From Desulfomonile tiedjei (GTDB lineage Bacteria; Desulfobacterota; Desulfomonilia; Desulfomonilales; Desulfomonilaceae), in contig JACRDF010000047.1 of the NCBI GenBank assembly GCA_016212925.1, positions 1 to 64,000 on the forward strand: a DNA stretch of 64,000 nt, read 5' to 3'. The notes under the pieces were generated by a model, which saw only the letters and a list, made by a program, of their open reading frames with translations, had not been told where the DNA came from and ran no database searches. This document shows, one piece after another, positions 42,395-50,925 of the stretch. Numbering within the stretch: the stretch's first letter is position 1; each line of letters opens with the position of its first letter. A program made the position numbers and the translations under genes.

Positions 42395-42988
42395 TCATTC
42401 TCGAGTGTGGGGGACGCGCCCCGGCTCCGTTGAGAACACCTGAGCAGCATACACAATTCTGTTAGCGCATGGGGTGACGCCTATCCCAACGTAAGTAAAC
42501 CGGGGATCAAGGATGTTCTTCCGATGTTGAGCGCTGTTCATCCAGCCCTTTACTATTTCCCTCGCCCACAATCGAGGCTCTGCCGCCACTGTTCGGAACG
42601 CTATGTTTTCTCCTCCGGAAGTGACGCCGACTATTTTCAACCTTCCGGCAAACTTTTGCCAACCTTCCGGGAACTTGTCCGATTCATGCTGCAACTTCCG
42701 AAGTTCGCACATGTTGGCGCTATGGGTGCTGGCCAAGAATTGAAGACCGCTGCCCATCATTAAGGGCGCGAGTTTGCGTTGCCGCCGTTCTTCATTAGTA
42801 TACCTCAGAACCTCCCGTTGCATCGTCAAAATCGGCTCTTTAGCCGCCGAATTGGTCGCTTCTTTCTTATGTTTCTTCTCGAACTGGTTGCCCTGTTCCT
42901 TTGCAGGAGTATAATTTCCCGTGCACAAGATGCCCAATGCCAAAATGAGAAAGATCTTCACCTTCACAGTCACTATTCTACCATGCAC
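42395..42988 (-). CDS. Secreted CAP/SCP-domain protein
   Basis: This 197-residue protein has a signal peptide (VKVKIFLILALGILCTG) and a CAP-superfamily domain. The landmarks are LRYTNEERRQRKLAPL, the CAP1-like ASTHSANMCELRKLQHESD, the GGENIAF strand and WMNSAQHRKNILDPRFTYVGIGV. Bacterial CAP proteins are secreted and may bind sterols, lipids or peptidoglycan fragments, but few have known functions. Two Cys (MCELRK and VTPCAN) could pair. It precedes the small lipoprotein gene; the two may be co-transcribed. Confidence 0.85.
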   Translation of the reverse strand: MHGRIVTVKVKIFLILALGILCTGNYTPAKEQGNQFEKKHKKEATNSAAKEPILTMQREVLRYTNEERRQRKLAPLMMGSGLQFLASTHSANMCELRKLQHESDKFPEGWQKFAGRLKIVGVTSGGENIAFRTVAAEPRLWAREIVKGWMNSAQHRKNILDPRFTYVGIGVTPCANRIVYAAQVFSTEPGRVPHTRE

Positions 42989-43390
42989 ACGGATTTAACG
43001 CCCGTGCGATCCTGATCCATTATGGAATTTCTCAGTGAGCCGCTAACCTCTCAAGTAATCGCGAGCGGCAATTGATAGCACAATATGAATTAATTGAGCC
43101 AAAATAGTCTAGCCCAAATTACATTTATTTCGCAATTTCCAATTGATATGTCTTTAAGGCAAGCTTATACTTGCCGGCGACGCTCTCGAAACAACCGTCA
43201 CGGACCAGATCCCATCGAGCATTTTGTGGCCGGAGGGCATGTCCGAGCCAGGTCCGAAAATCCTTGCCGGGGGCCTCATAAGGTTCGGCTGATCGCCCAT
43301 AGGCAAGCGGAATTCCATCCAGGTTAACAGTAGACGCTTGGAGGTCTAATTGCAGCCGGAAAATGATGATCAGCACCGAACCGTGTTGAA
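42989..43390. other. Intergenic region before the TAXI-type gene
   Basis: This 402-bp AT-richer stretch has no supported gene. A minus-strand ORF (about 43125-43583) runs through it and under the N-terminus of the next gene, but has no ribosome site or recognisable domain. The region should hold that gene's promoter. Confidence 0.4.
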
Positions 43391-44584
43391 ATGAGCGGCC
43401 TGATACCAATCCATTTGCACATGTATGAAGTTCCGCAACCGGTTCACGGGCGGTCCCTGGGGATCTCCTCCGGCACGAACGCCACGTTTGCGGGTCGGCC
43501 ACTCGGGCTTTGGGCTCCCACCGGCGATCTTCAGGGTTTGAAAACCAAATCGTATCAGATCCTCCCTGCACTTTGGACGGCAATCCGGTTTTCGGTTCTC
43601 GTCCTCTTCGCTATCCTGATCCTGAACGGAAAAGCTGCATCAGCTCAGTCAAGAGGCAAGGATGCTCGAATCTCTTTGCTAATAGCGACCGGGATGCCTG
43701 GGGGAACGTACTACCAGGTGGGGCTCGGAATGGCTTCGTTGTGGACGACAAAGTTGCGAAAAATGGGAATAAGGGTTTCAGCGGCCATTTCGGAAGGCTC
43801 AAAGGAAAACATTGAAGCAATACGCATCGCAGACGCGGATTTGATCCTGGTAGAGCACCTTTTTTGTTCTATGGCATTCAACGGGACGGGCCTTTACCGG
43901 GGGCAGCCGTTAACCGAGCTGCGTAGCATCACAACTCTCTGGCCTGATACCGTCCAGTTGCTGATACGTTCCGACAAACTGGCGACTGGCAAGCTCAACG
44001 ACCTTGAAGGATTGAGCCTTGCCATCGGGCTCCCTGATAGCGGCAGCAGATTTACGACCGAGATGTTGCTAGCGACTCTAAAAGAGGGAAAACAGAGGAT
44101 CAGCCTGCGGTCCATGAGTCCCATGGCCGGCGCCGAGGCGCTCAGGAACGGTACGGTTCAGGCCATGGACGCGACAGGCGGGGTCCCGGTCCCGCTTGTG
44201 GAATCCCTTCTGGAAGATCGCAAGCCCCCGCTGGGGTTCCTTGCCATCACCGATGAACAAATGGAAGCGGTGCGCCAGGACGGATGGAAAGAGGTTTTTC
44301 GCTCAATTATTCGGGCAGGAACGTACCCCGGCCAGTCGGAAGACGTCAACACAATTGGTCAGATGAATCTTCTGGCCGTGGCGTCCTCTGTCAATTCAGA
44401 GGTGGTCTATGCCCTGACAAAGAGCCTTTTTGAGAATCTGGAGTATCTCGCCAAGGTTCATCCGGCCTGTCGCAGCATAAGCATACAAGGGGCTTTACAA
44501 GGGCTCGATCTCCCTCTTCACAAGGGTGCGGTTCGGTACTATAGGGAGCGAAAAATCAAGATCCCTGAACACCTTATCCGTTAA
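43391..44584 (+). CDS. TAXI-family TRAP transporter substrate-binding protein
   Basis: This protein of up to 397 residues is of the TAXI family, the periplasmic solute receptor type of TRAP transporters. Landmarks are LLIATGMPGGTYYQVGLGMASLW, the repeated Gly/Ser-rich binding region (LAIGLPDSGSRFTTEMLLA) and DATGGVPVPLVESLLED. A membrane anchor or signal (TAIRFSVLVLFAILILNG) lies about residues 63-80, so the annotated ATG probably adds an unrelated leader; a TTG at 43538 is a better candidate start. No TRAP permease gene adjoins it, so the receptor would need a permease from elsewhere. The ligand, often a carboxylate or amino acid, is unknown. Confidence 0.85.
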   Translation: MSGLIPIHLHMYEVPQPVHGRSLGISSGTNATFAGRPLGLWAPTGDLQGLKTKSYQILPALWTAIRFSVLVLFAILILNGKAASAQSRGKDARISLLIATGMPGGTYYQVGLGMASLWTTKLRKMGIRVSAAISEGSKENIEAIRIADADLILVEHLFCSMAFNGTGLYRGQPLTELRSITTLWPDTVQLLIRSDKLATGKLNDLEGLSLAIGLPDSGSRFTTEMLLATLKEGKQRISLRSMSPMAGAEALRNGTVQAMDATGGVPVPLVESLLEDRKPPLGFLAITDEQMEAVRQDGWKEVFRSIIRAGTYPGQSEDVNTIGQMNLLAVASSVNSEVVYALTKSLFENLEYLAKVHPACRSISIQGALQGLDLPLHKGAVRYYRERKIKIPEHLIR

Positions 44585-44878
44585 AAGAACGGACCGGTCG
44601 AGGCAAAATCGTTGCGTCGCGGATGAGGGCCTCGAATCCGCTAAGATCGTGGTATACTAAGGCCCATTGAAAGTGACACTTCACTGGATTGCCTCGTGTC
44701 CGGGTAAGAGCGTCCCCCGCCATCAGGGGATTGCGCCCTTAACAGCGTATCTGGGCGGCATTTTGGCCTCAATTTCAATGCCTTTTCGTACAGAGTCCCA
44801 GTGACGATCATACAATTTTCGCAACAAGAGGGATTTAACGCCCTAACAACATCGTAAATAGGCCGAGGAGGTTTTTTC
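44585..44878. other. Upstream region of the thiolase gene
   Basis: Apart from the AGGAGG ribosome site just before 44879, no gene, promoter or RNA structure is convincing in these 294 bp. Short hairpins such as CCCCCGCCATCAGGGG occur around 44713-44728. Confidence 0.4.
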
Positions 44879-46063
44879 ATGAAGGAAGCTGTGATTATAG
44901 ATGCCGTTCGCACACCGGTGGGGTCCTTTGGCGGCGCCTTGTCAGGAATCCCCGCAGTGGAGCTTGGCACTATAGTTGTGAAGGAACTGATCAAGAGAAC
45001 CGGGATCAGCGCGGATCAAGTGGATGAACTCATTTTCGGATGCGTGTTGCAGGCCGGCCAGGGCCAAAACGTCGCCCGCCAGGTGCTCATTCGGTCGGGA
45101 ATTCCGCAAGAAGTCCCTGCCATGACAATCAACAAAGTCTGCGCATCCGGCTTGCGAACGGTTTCCCTGGCTGCTCAGATCATCAAAGCGGGTGATGCGG
45201 ACGTTATCATAGCCGGCGGCACGGAGAATATGTCCGCAACGCCATATGCCTTATCTAAGGCACGCTGGGGCGCCCGGATGAATGACGACACCCTGCTGGA
45301 CCTGATGATTCACGATGGGCTCTGGGAAATCTTCAACAACTATCATATGGGAGTGACTGCGGAAAACGTTGCCGAACAATACAACCTGTCACGGAGCAAC
45401 CAGGATGACCTTGGTCTTTTGAGCCAGCAGCGGGCCGAGAAGGCCATCAAAGAGGGACGCTTCAAAGACGAGATAGTGCCTGTCACCATCCCGCAACGCA
45501 AAGGAGACCCCAAAATCTTCGACACGGATGAGCATCCGCGGCTCGGCACCACTCAGGAAACTCTCACCAAGCTCAAACCGGCATTCAAGAAGGATGGGTC
45601 TGTGACGGCCGGCAATGCATCGGGGATCAATGACGGCGCGGCCGCTATTCTCGTTATGTCCGCGGACAAGGCAAACGAACTGGGTCTCAAGCCGATGGTC
45701 AAGGTAGTCTCTTACGCGTCGGCCGGAGTAGACCCCAAAGTCATGGGGCTGGGGCCCATCCCGGCCACAAGGAAAGCTTTGGACAAGGCCGGTCTGACCC
45801 TAAACGACATCGACCTCATCGAAGCCAACGAGGCCTTTGCCGCTCAAACATGCGCCGTGGCCAAGGACCTCGGGTTCGACATGGAAAAGGTGAATGTCAA
45901 CGGTGGGGCCATAGCCCTGGGGCATCCCATAGGCGCTTCGGGGGCCAGAATATTTACCACCCTGCTCCATGAGATGAAGAAACGCCCGAATGTGAAACGC
46001 GGACTGGCCACGCTCTGCGTGGGCGGCGGCATGGGCGCGGCGTTGATAGTGGAGAAGGTGTAG
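44879..46063 (+). CDS. thlA: Acetyl-CoA acetyltransferase (thiolase)
   Basis: This 394-residue cytoplasmic thiolase catalyses reversible condensation of two acetyl-CoA to acetoacetyl-CoA, or thiolysis in beta-oxidation. The acylated Cys is C88 in [11 protein letters not shown]. The [10 protein letters not shown] block near residue 350 contributes the catalytic His, and CVGGGMGAA near 380 the second Cys. NEAFAAQTC is also conserved. AGGAGG lies 14 bases before the ATG. It stands alone, followed by a strong hairpin at 46089. It fits acetyl-CoA-based fatty-acid oxidation or acetoacetate metabolism, with no pathway genes adjacent to say which. Confidence 0.95.
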   Translation: MKEAVIIDAVRTPVGSFGGALSGIPAVELGTIVVKELIKRTGISADQVDELIFGCVLQAGQGQNVARQVLIRSGIPQEVPAMTINKVCASGLRTVSLAAQIIKAGDADVIIAGGTENMSATPYALSKARWGARMNDDTLLDLMIHDGLWEIFNNYHMGVTAENVAEQYNLSRSNQDDLGLLSQQRAEKAIKEGRFKDEIVPVTIPQRKGDPKIFDTDEHPRLGTTQETLTKLKPAFKKDGSVTAGNASGINDGAAAILVMSADKANELGLKPMVKVVSYASAGVDPKVMGLGPIPATRKALDKAGLTLNDIDLIEANEAFAAQTCAVAKDLGFDMEKVNVNGGAIALGHPIGASGARIFTTLLHEMKKRPNVKRGLATLCVGGGMGAALIVEKV

Positions 46064-46088
46064 TAAACAGATGCGAGAACGAGGAATT

Positions 46089-46126
46089 TGCGGGGAGGCC
46101 CTTTTTGTAAAAAGGGCCTCCCCGCA
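46089..46126. terminator. Strong bidirectional hairpin downstream of the thiolase
   Basis: TGCGGGGAGGCCCTTTTT (46089-46106) pairs perfectly with AAAAAGGGCCTCCCCGCA (46109-46126) around a two-base loop. The run of T and A in the stem and its position 25 bp after the stop fit a terminator, but the sequence is also typical of intergenic palindromic repeats. Confidence 0.65.
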
Positions 46127-46158
46127 CCCCTCCCCAAAAACTTCTGTATTCTTGCCGT

Positions 46159-46195
46159 AAATGGGAGCTTCCGCTAGCAGCGGAAGCTCCCATTT
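46159..46195. repeat. Perfect 17-bp inverted repeat
   Basis: AAATGGGAGCTTCCGCT (46159-46175) and AGCGGAAGCTCCCATTT (46179-46195) pair around a three-base loop; the pairing extends further with mismatches. It lies between the thiolase terminator hairpin and lipB. Confidence 0.75.
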
Positions 46196-46389
46196 ATGGC
46201 ACGGTACACCGGGTCCTCGAAGCGGCCATGGGGGAAGCCCCGGCGGAGAGAGGCTTTGCCGGCTTTCTTCCGAAGGTCATCACCAGATTTGGGAAATGAC
46301 GGCCTTGCGACACTGCGCACAGATTGAAGAGTGGGGCTGTGCCCAGTATCCATGAGCAAGGTGCTTGAGCGTGCACACAGACATATGTC

Positions 46390-47061
46390 ATGCAAATGCT
46401 CCTTATTGAACTTCCTTGCACAGATTATTCAAAGGCTCTTGAAATCCAGCGCGGCCTGGTTGAAAAAAAGATCTCCCAGGGCGGGCCTGACGTCCTGCTG
46501 ATCCTGGAGCACCCGCCCACCGTGACCCTTGGGACTCGAGGAGATGAGTCTCATCTGCTGGTTTCGGCCGACGCTCTTGGCCAACGGGGGGTCGAACTGT
46601 TCAAGACCGATCGCGGAGGGGAAGCGACCTACCACGGCCCGGGCCAACTGGTCTGCTATCCTATTGTGGATTTGCGAAGACTCAAGCTATCGGTGAGAGA
46701 TTACGTCCGATATCTGGAAGAAACCATCATAAGATGCCTGGCAGCCTTTGGAGTGGAAGGATTTAGGCAACCCGGAAAGGTAGGCGTATGGGTGGGGCCT
46801 ATGGAGAAAATAGCCTCCATCGGTGTAAGAATACAAAGGCGCATGACTTCCCACGGACTCAGCATCAATATTGACCTTCCGCTAGATCCGTGCGAACTGA
46901 TTGTGTCTTGCGGAATGCCCGATGTAGGGATGGTAAGCCTGAATCAACTTATGTCCCCCGCAGTGGAGATCGGGGAGGTTCGGAAGGCAATAGCCTCCGC
47001 ATTCTCAGATGTGTTTGCAGTCAGCCTCGAATCGAGTTCCCTCGAAGAAGCCATGAAATAA
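46390..47061 (+). CDS. lipB: Lipoyl(octanoyl) transferase
   Basis: This 223-residue enzyme moves the octanoyl group from acyl carrier protein to lipoate-dependent proteins in the cytoplasm. Family motifs are RGGEATYHGPGQLVCYPI (75-92), the conserved Lys K140 in EKIASIGVRI, SHGLSINIDL, and C174 in VSCGM, the Cys-Lys catalytic pair of LipB. The length is normal. There is no strong ribosome site before the ATG at 46390; an ATG two codons later is equally possible. The next gene, an ABC permease, begins 7 bp after its stop, but a functional link is not evident. Confidence 0.93.
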   Translation: MQMLLIELPCTDYSKALEIQRGLVEKKISQGGPDVLLILEHPPTVTLGTRGDESHLLVSADALGQRGVELFKTDRGGEATYHGPGQLVCYPIVDLRRLKLSVRDYVRYLEETIIRCLAAFGVEGFRQPGKVGVWVGPMEKIASIGVRIQRRMTSHGLSINIDLPLDPCELIVSCGMPDVGMVSLNQLMSPAVEIGEVRKAIASAFSDVFAVSLESSSLEEAMK

Positions 47062-47067
47062 CAGCCA

Positions 47068-48234
47068 ATGGCCGTACCGTTCAACTATAGCTGGAGAAAC
47101 CTGTGGACAAGGCGATTCACCACCATGCTCACCGCTGGCGGCATGGCCTTGGTGACCTTTGTTTTTGCGGCTGTCTTAATGCTGGCGCAAGGGCTGGAGC
47201 AAACCCTGGTGGACACCGGATCTCCTGACAACGCCGTGGTTCTGAGAGCCGCAGCGGAAACAGAAGTCTCCAGTGTGATCGACCGCTTGCCCGCGGATAT
47301 CATTGTGGTCCAGCCGCAAGTGGCTCAGACGGCCGCGGGAGATCCCATCGCTTCGAAAGAAACACTGGTACTGGTTACGTTGCCCAAAAAGGATGCCAAC
47401 AAACCCGCCAACGTGGTGATTCGGGGTATCGGTCCGCAGGGCATGAACCTAAGGCCGCAGGTCAAGTTGATTGCAGGAAGAAACATACGTCCAGGCACCC
47501 AGGAAGTGATAGCCGGAAAGAGCATCGCGGAGAGAATCCAAGGGGCGTCTCTTGGCGGCACATTGCGCTTTGCGATGACGGACTGGACCATAGTGGGGAT
47601 ACTTGACGCGGGCCGGACGGCTTTTGATTCGGAGCTTTGGGTCGACGTGGATCAACTGATGGCTGCTTTTCGCCGAAATCTTTTCTCAGCCATCATTATG
47701 AAGGTACCGGGGCAGGACGCGTTTAACGATCTGAAGAAGCAATTGGAAACCGATCCGCGCTTGACGGTTCAGGTAAAACGCGAAATCGAATTCTACAGGG
47801 AGCAGTCAGAAGTGATGGCCCGGTTCATCCGCATACTGGGCGTGGCCATGACGGTGTTCTTTAGCATTGGCGCGATCCTCGGTGCAATGGTAACCATGTA
47901 CACCGCTGTAGCCAACCGGACCGCGGAGATAGGCACTCTCAGGGCCCTGGGATTTCCCAGGCGACATATACTGGCCGCTTTTCTGACTGAGTCGCTTTTT
48001 CTAGGCCTTATCGGAGGTGCGGCAGGAATCGGAGCCGGGTCGTTGCTGCAATTCCTTACCATTTCGACTGTTAATTGGGCAACTTTCTCGGAACTGGCCT
48101 TTGGCTTCGACCTTACCGCGTCGATTGCACTGTACGCTTTAGGATTTGCACTTGCTATGGGGTTCGTAGGCGGGATGCTCCCCTCCTGGAGGGCGTCCAG
48201 GCTGAAGATCGTGGATGCTCTCAGGGCTGAATAA
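47068..48234 (+). CDS. ABC transporter permease (MacB/FtsX type)
   Basis: This 388-residue protein has the MacB/FtsX permease layout: one N-terminal transmembrane helix (TTMLTAGGMALVTFVFAAVLML), a periplasmic MacB-PCD-like domain of about 200 residues, and three C-terminal helices (FIRILGVAMTVFFSIGAILGAM, FLTESLFLGLIGGAAGIGAG, IALYALGFALAMGFVGGMLP). The TAEIGTLRALGFPRRHI segment is the usual cytoplasmic coupling region. No ATP-binding partner gene is adjacent. Such proteins export lipids, peptides or lipoproteins, or act as mechanotransmitters. It immediately follows lipB. Confidence 0.88.
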   Translation: MAVPFNYSWRNLWTRRFTTMLTAGGMALVTFVFAAVLMLAQGLEQTLVDTGSPDNAVVLRAAAETEVSSVIDRLPADIIVVQPQVAQTAAGDPIASKETLVLVTLPKKDANKPANVVIRGIGPQGMNLRPQVKLIAGRNIRPGTQEVIAGKSIAERIQGASLGGTLRFAMTDWTIVGILDAGRTAFDSELWVDVDQLMAAFRRNLFSAIIMKVPGQDAFNDLKKQLETDPRLTVQVKREIEFYREQSEVMARFIRILGVAMTVFFSIGAILGAMVTMYTAVANRTAEIGTLRALGFPRRHILAAFLTESLFLGLIGGAAGIGAGSLLQFLTISTVNWATFSELAFGFDLTASIALYALGFALAMGFVGGMLPSWRASRLKIVDALRAE

Positions 48235-48694
48235 TGTATCGGCCCTGAATAAGTTCGGTTGTTTTCGGTCTGAATCCTACCAATGGGGCACCCAAATGGG
48301 GTGCCACTGCCGGCTTGTCCAGCAGTGCGACTCCATTCGGAAAAAACTTTTGAGAATCACTATAGAAAAAACCGTAGGAGCCTCTTCTGTCAAACGATGC
48401 CTTCTGTATTGGGTGCCACGGACCTGGGTCCTACCAGGTCCGTGCTTCCTGCCGGTTCTATCGCCACAACAACTCGGAAGATTCCTAGCTTTACCGTGCC
48501 ATCGGCTCGCTTTTCAATGTGGTGTTCAATGCATGGGGCAACCTTGCTGTTTCCCAAGAAAGGCGGCACGGACCTGCCGGAGCCCAGGTCCGTGGCACCC
48601 GGGAGGCAATCCGCGAAAACCTTCGAGAACTGCTATCGACCACCATTTTTGAGAATCCATATAAGCGCTTTTGTCAAAGCCGGTTCGCTCTCCA
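48235..48694. repeat. Repeat-rich intergenic region
   Basis: This 460-bp region contains several palindromes and no supported gene. A perfect 18-bp inverted repeat links GGGTGCCACGGACCTGGG (48411-48428) with CCCAGGTCCGTGGCACCC (48583-48600). A local GGGGCACCC/GGGGTGCC palindrome lies at 48285-48305. A motif of the form GAAAAnCTTTTGAGAATC recurs around 48338-48358, 48613-48632 and 48640-48660, and in inverted form near 14690-14712. Confidence 0.6.
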
Positions 48695-49531
48695 TCATCC
48701 TTGAACAGAGAATCCTTTGAACCTCAATCTGCCGTGGAGAGAGCCACTCCGGCACGCGTCTATGCACCTGGCGCAATTGGTGCACAAAAGGTCTCTGCCT
48801 TCCCGGAACGGCTTCAATCCCATAGGACAAGCCTGGGAACAAAGGTTTTCCTTGCAGCAAGGGGCTTTTGGGGTCTTGATGTCGGTCCCCACATGAAGGG
48901 TAAAACGGGTCCGAAAAAGAGAAACCAAAGCGCCCGTGGGACAAAAGAGCCTGCACCAGAAGCGCGGAAGGAAAGAAACCTCCAGGAGCATCAACAGGGC
49001 AATAAAGCCGAATTCCAGAGAAAGAGACCGCTCTTTTACAAAGATCATTGCTTCAGTGCTGGTTATTGCCGGAGCGTTGACGTAATTTAGCACCGGGATG
49101 CCAATAGCTCCGGCTATCACGGTGCCCGCAATCAGAAAACCGAACCGGCAGATGTTGGCCGGCAAGGCAACAGGCAAAGCCAGCTTCTGATCTAATTCTC
49201 TTCCAAGGACCCTCGGCACAAGAGCGCCGCGTAACCAGGCAGCGGCATCCGCGAGCAGGTGATAAGGGCACATCCAACCACACCATACGCGTCCCAACAA
49301 CAATGCCAGAAACACCGGGAAGATTGCTGCCGTAAGCAGTGGTATGGTCAATTCCCCGGAAGCGAAAACGGCCTGGAAAATCACCACCGGGTCGGCGATT
49401 CCCAGACCGCCTATGTTGATTGCGTAGAAGGTTCCTGTGACCGCGTAGATCTCGTACAGATTAAGAACGGGAATCAAAAACATCACGGCGAAGACGCCTA
49501 TCTGAACAATGCGGCGATAGGGCCTGTACAT
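48695..49531 (-). CDS. napH: NapH-like membrane ferredoxin/quinol dehydrogenase
   Basis: This 278-residue membrane FeS protein has four or more transmembrane helices and two cytoplasmic or interface Cys motifs of the NapH type: CGWMCPYHLL and CRLFCPTGALVSLF. Two ferredoxin-like Cys clusters follow at the C-terminus: CCKENLCSQACPMG and CTNCARCIDAC. NapH with NapG takes electrons from quinol in NapGH-type Nap systems. It is last in the ten-gene minus-strand operon and overlaps napG by one base, indicating translational coupling. Confidence 0.85.
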   Translation of the reverse strand: MYRPYRRIVQIGVFAVMFLIPVLNLYEIYAVTGTFYAINIGGLGIADPVVIFQAVFASGELTIPLLTAAIFPVFLALLLGRVWCGWMCPYHLLADAAAWLRGALVPRVLGRELDQKLALPVALPANICRFGFLIAGTVIAGAIGIPVLNYVNAPAITSTEAMIFVKERSLSLEFGFIALLMLLEVSFLPRFWCRLFCPTGALVSLFRTRFTLHVGTDIKTPKAPCCKENLCSQACPMGLKPFREGRDLLCTNCARCIDACRSGSLHGRLRFKGFSVQG

Positions 49532-50313
49532 TAGTCCCAGCCCTCGATACCTTTAGGTGTTTCAAATGGGAATTGGAATTTGGGCGCTTCCGAGGAGCCT
49601 TGAATTTTGGATTTCATTTCCAGTAACTGCTCCCCTGTTAATGCCTGGGAGCCACTCGGTCTCTCCGTCGATAGGGTGGTTTCATGATGTTTGCGGGCCC
49701 TGCGGAAGTAGAAGCCCGCTTCGTCGGCTCGTCCGAGGCCCGCAGGGATCACATTGACCGCGCGGCGCGGTCTGGTAGGGCATCTTTCCACGCAGATTCC
49801 GCAACCCACGCAACCATCGAGAATGACCGGGAAGAGATTATCCTTCAGCGCTATCGCTTTATCCGCAAGAGGACAGACATTGTAGCAGGTGTTGCACAAT
49901 GCCCCGATTTTTGTGCCGGTGTTTTCGGGCAGAACGTCATGCTCCAGGAATAGATGGCTGTAGCAGATCGTCGGGTCAATCCTCGCCTTGCCCATCGCTA
50001 CATCTTCAGGGTTTTTCAGCAGCTTGTCCAAAGCGCCTGTAGGGCAGAGCCGGCAGCAAGCCATGCACAGGTAGCACGCCTTGTGTTCTGGCAAAACGTA
50101 CGGAGTGCCTATGGTGGCTCCCAGTCCGGCGCGTTTAATGGAATTGTAAGGACAAACTTCCAGGCAGCGATTGCATCGTATGCAAAGCGCCATGAACCGT
50201 TTCTCGTCCACCGCGCCGGGTGGGCGGAGGCGATTTTCCCGGTAGTTGTTGGTCAAGGGATTTTCGCGTGAGCCGAATAGCCTTTGGAAAAATTCTCTTA
50301 TATTGGGATTCAA
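49531..50313 (-). CDS. napG: NapG-like ferredoxin
   Basis: This 260-residue FeS protein has four 4Fe-4S Cys clusters: CIRCNRCLEVCP, CYLCMACCRLCP, CNTCYNVCP with a more distant ligand, and CVGCGICVERCP. It resembles NapG, the electron-transfer partner of NapH. Unlike classical NapG it lacks a twin-arginine signal: it starts MNPNIREFFQRLFGS, so cytoplasmic placement or another export route must be considered. It overlaps napH by one base and follows napD by 46 bp. Confidence 0.82.
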   Translation of the reverse strand: MNPNIREFFQRLFGSRENPLTNNYRENRLRPPGAVDEKRFMALCIRCNRCLEVCPYNSIKRAGLGATIGTPYVLPEHKACYLCMACCRLCPTGALDKLLKNPEDVAMGKARIDPTICYSHLFLEHDVLPENTGTKIGALCNTCYNVCPLADKAIALKDNLFPVILDGCVGCGICVERCPTRPRRAVNVIPAGLGRADEAGFYFRRARKHHETTLSTERPSGSQALTGEQLLEMKSKIQGSSEAPKFQFPFETPKGIEGWD

Positions 50314-50359
50314 GGTGTTCTTCTAGTAGAAAATCGTTCTTTTCGAAAAGCTTGGGAAT

Positions 50360-50671
50360 CTACCTGTCAAATTTTGGCTTACGCAGCATGGTCTTGTCAA
50401 TCTTGCCTGATTCGATCTTTTCGATTTCCTCTTCAAAATTGACATAAACGTGAGCAATATCTACGATTTCAGGTATGCTCTCCCGCAGCCGGTAACAAAG
50501 TTGTTCCAGGGCCTCATGATCTTCAGCTTCGAGATTTACCACCAGCTCCAATCCGGATTGTGACTTCACGTGAAAAGTCACCTCCGGGAAATCCTTCAGC
50601 CGCTCCAGCACTGTTTCATGGGAGCCAGGCTTTATCAGCAAGGCGCTTCCTGTAATGACCATAGAACCCAT
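50360..50671 (-). CDS. napD: NapD-like chaperone for the nitrate reductase
   Basis: This 103-residue cytoplasmic protein has NapD-family features: the start MVITGSALLIKPGSHETVLERLKDFPEV, the hydrophobic GLELVVNLEAEDHEAL strand and IVDIAHVYVNFEE near the C-terminus. NapD binds the twin-arginine leader of NapA and controls its export and maturation. The C-terminal tail (KIDKTMLRKPKFDR) is extended and basic. An in-frame ATG three codons later is an alternative start. A 254-bp gap with a REP-like element separates it from napA upstream. Confidence 0.85.
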   Translation of the reverse strand: MGSMVITGSALLIKPGSHETVLERLKDFPEVTFHVKSQSGLELVVNLEAEDHEALEQLCYRLRESIPEIVDIAHVYVNFEEEIEKIESGKIDKTMLRKPKFDR

Positions 50672-50750
50672 CTCTTATTAGATCGATTGCCAAGAATAAT
50701 GTCCGTTGATCCCCAACGGCTCCCCTGCCATTACTGTTTTGCTCACCCGT

Positions 50751-50823
50751 CGTTCCCGCGAAAGCGGGAACCCAGGGAATCCCGCGAGACGCGGGACTGG
50801 ATTCCTGCTTCCGCAGGAATGAC
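50751..50823. repeat. REP-like palindromic element between napA and napD
   Basis: CGTTCCCGCGAAAGCGGGAAC, a CCCGCGAGACGCGGG palindrome and ATTCCTGCTTCCGCAGGAAT follow one another, making a triple hairpin of a form widespread in bacterial intergenic DNA. It lies inside the presumed operon and could affect the relative level of napDGH. Just upstream, 50676-50710 (GATTGCCAAGAATAATGTCC) resembles one end of the MITE-like element. Confidence 0.65.
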
Positions 50824-50925
50824 GAACTGTCGTCCTCCCGAATCGGAAAAAGAGTTCTCACAACCAGTATAGATGCTTGCATTCCCGTCTTTGCAGAAGG
50901 GTCTCCCCGCAAATTCCTCCGAGCA

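Noticed and set aside
43125-43583. 152-residue minus-strand ORF under the TAXI gene start
   Set aside because: It overlaps the uncertain N-terminus of the TAXI gene and shows no recognisable family or ribosome site.
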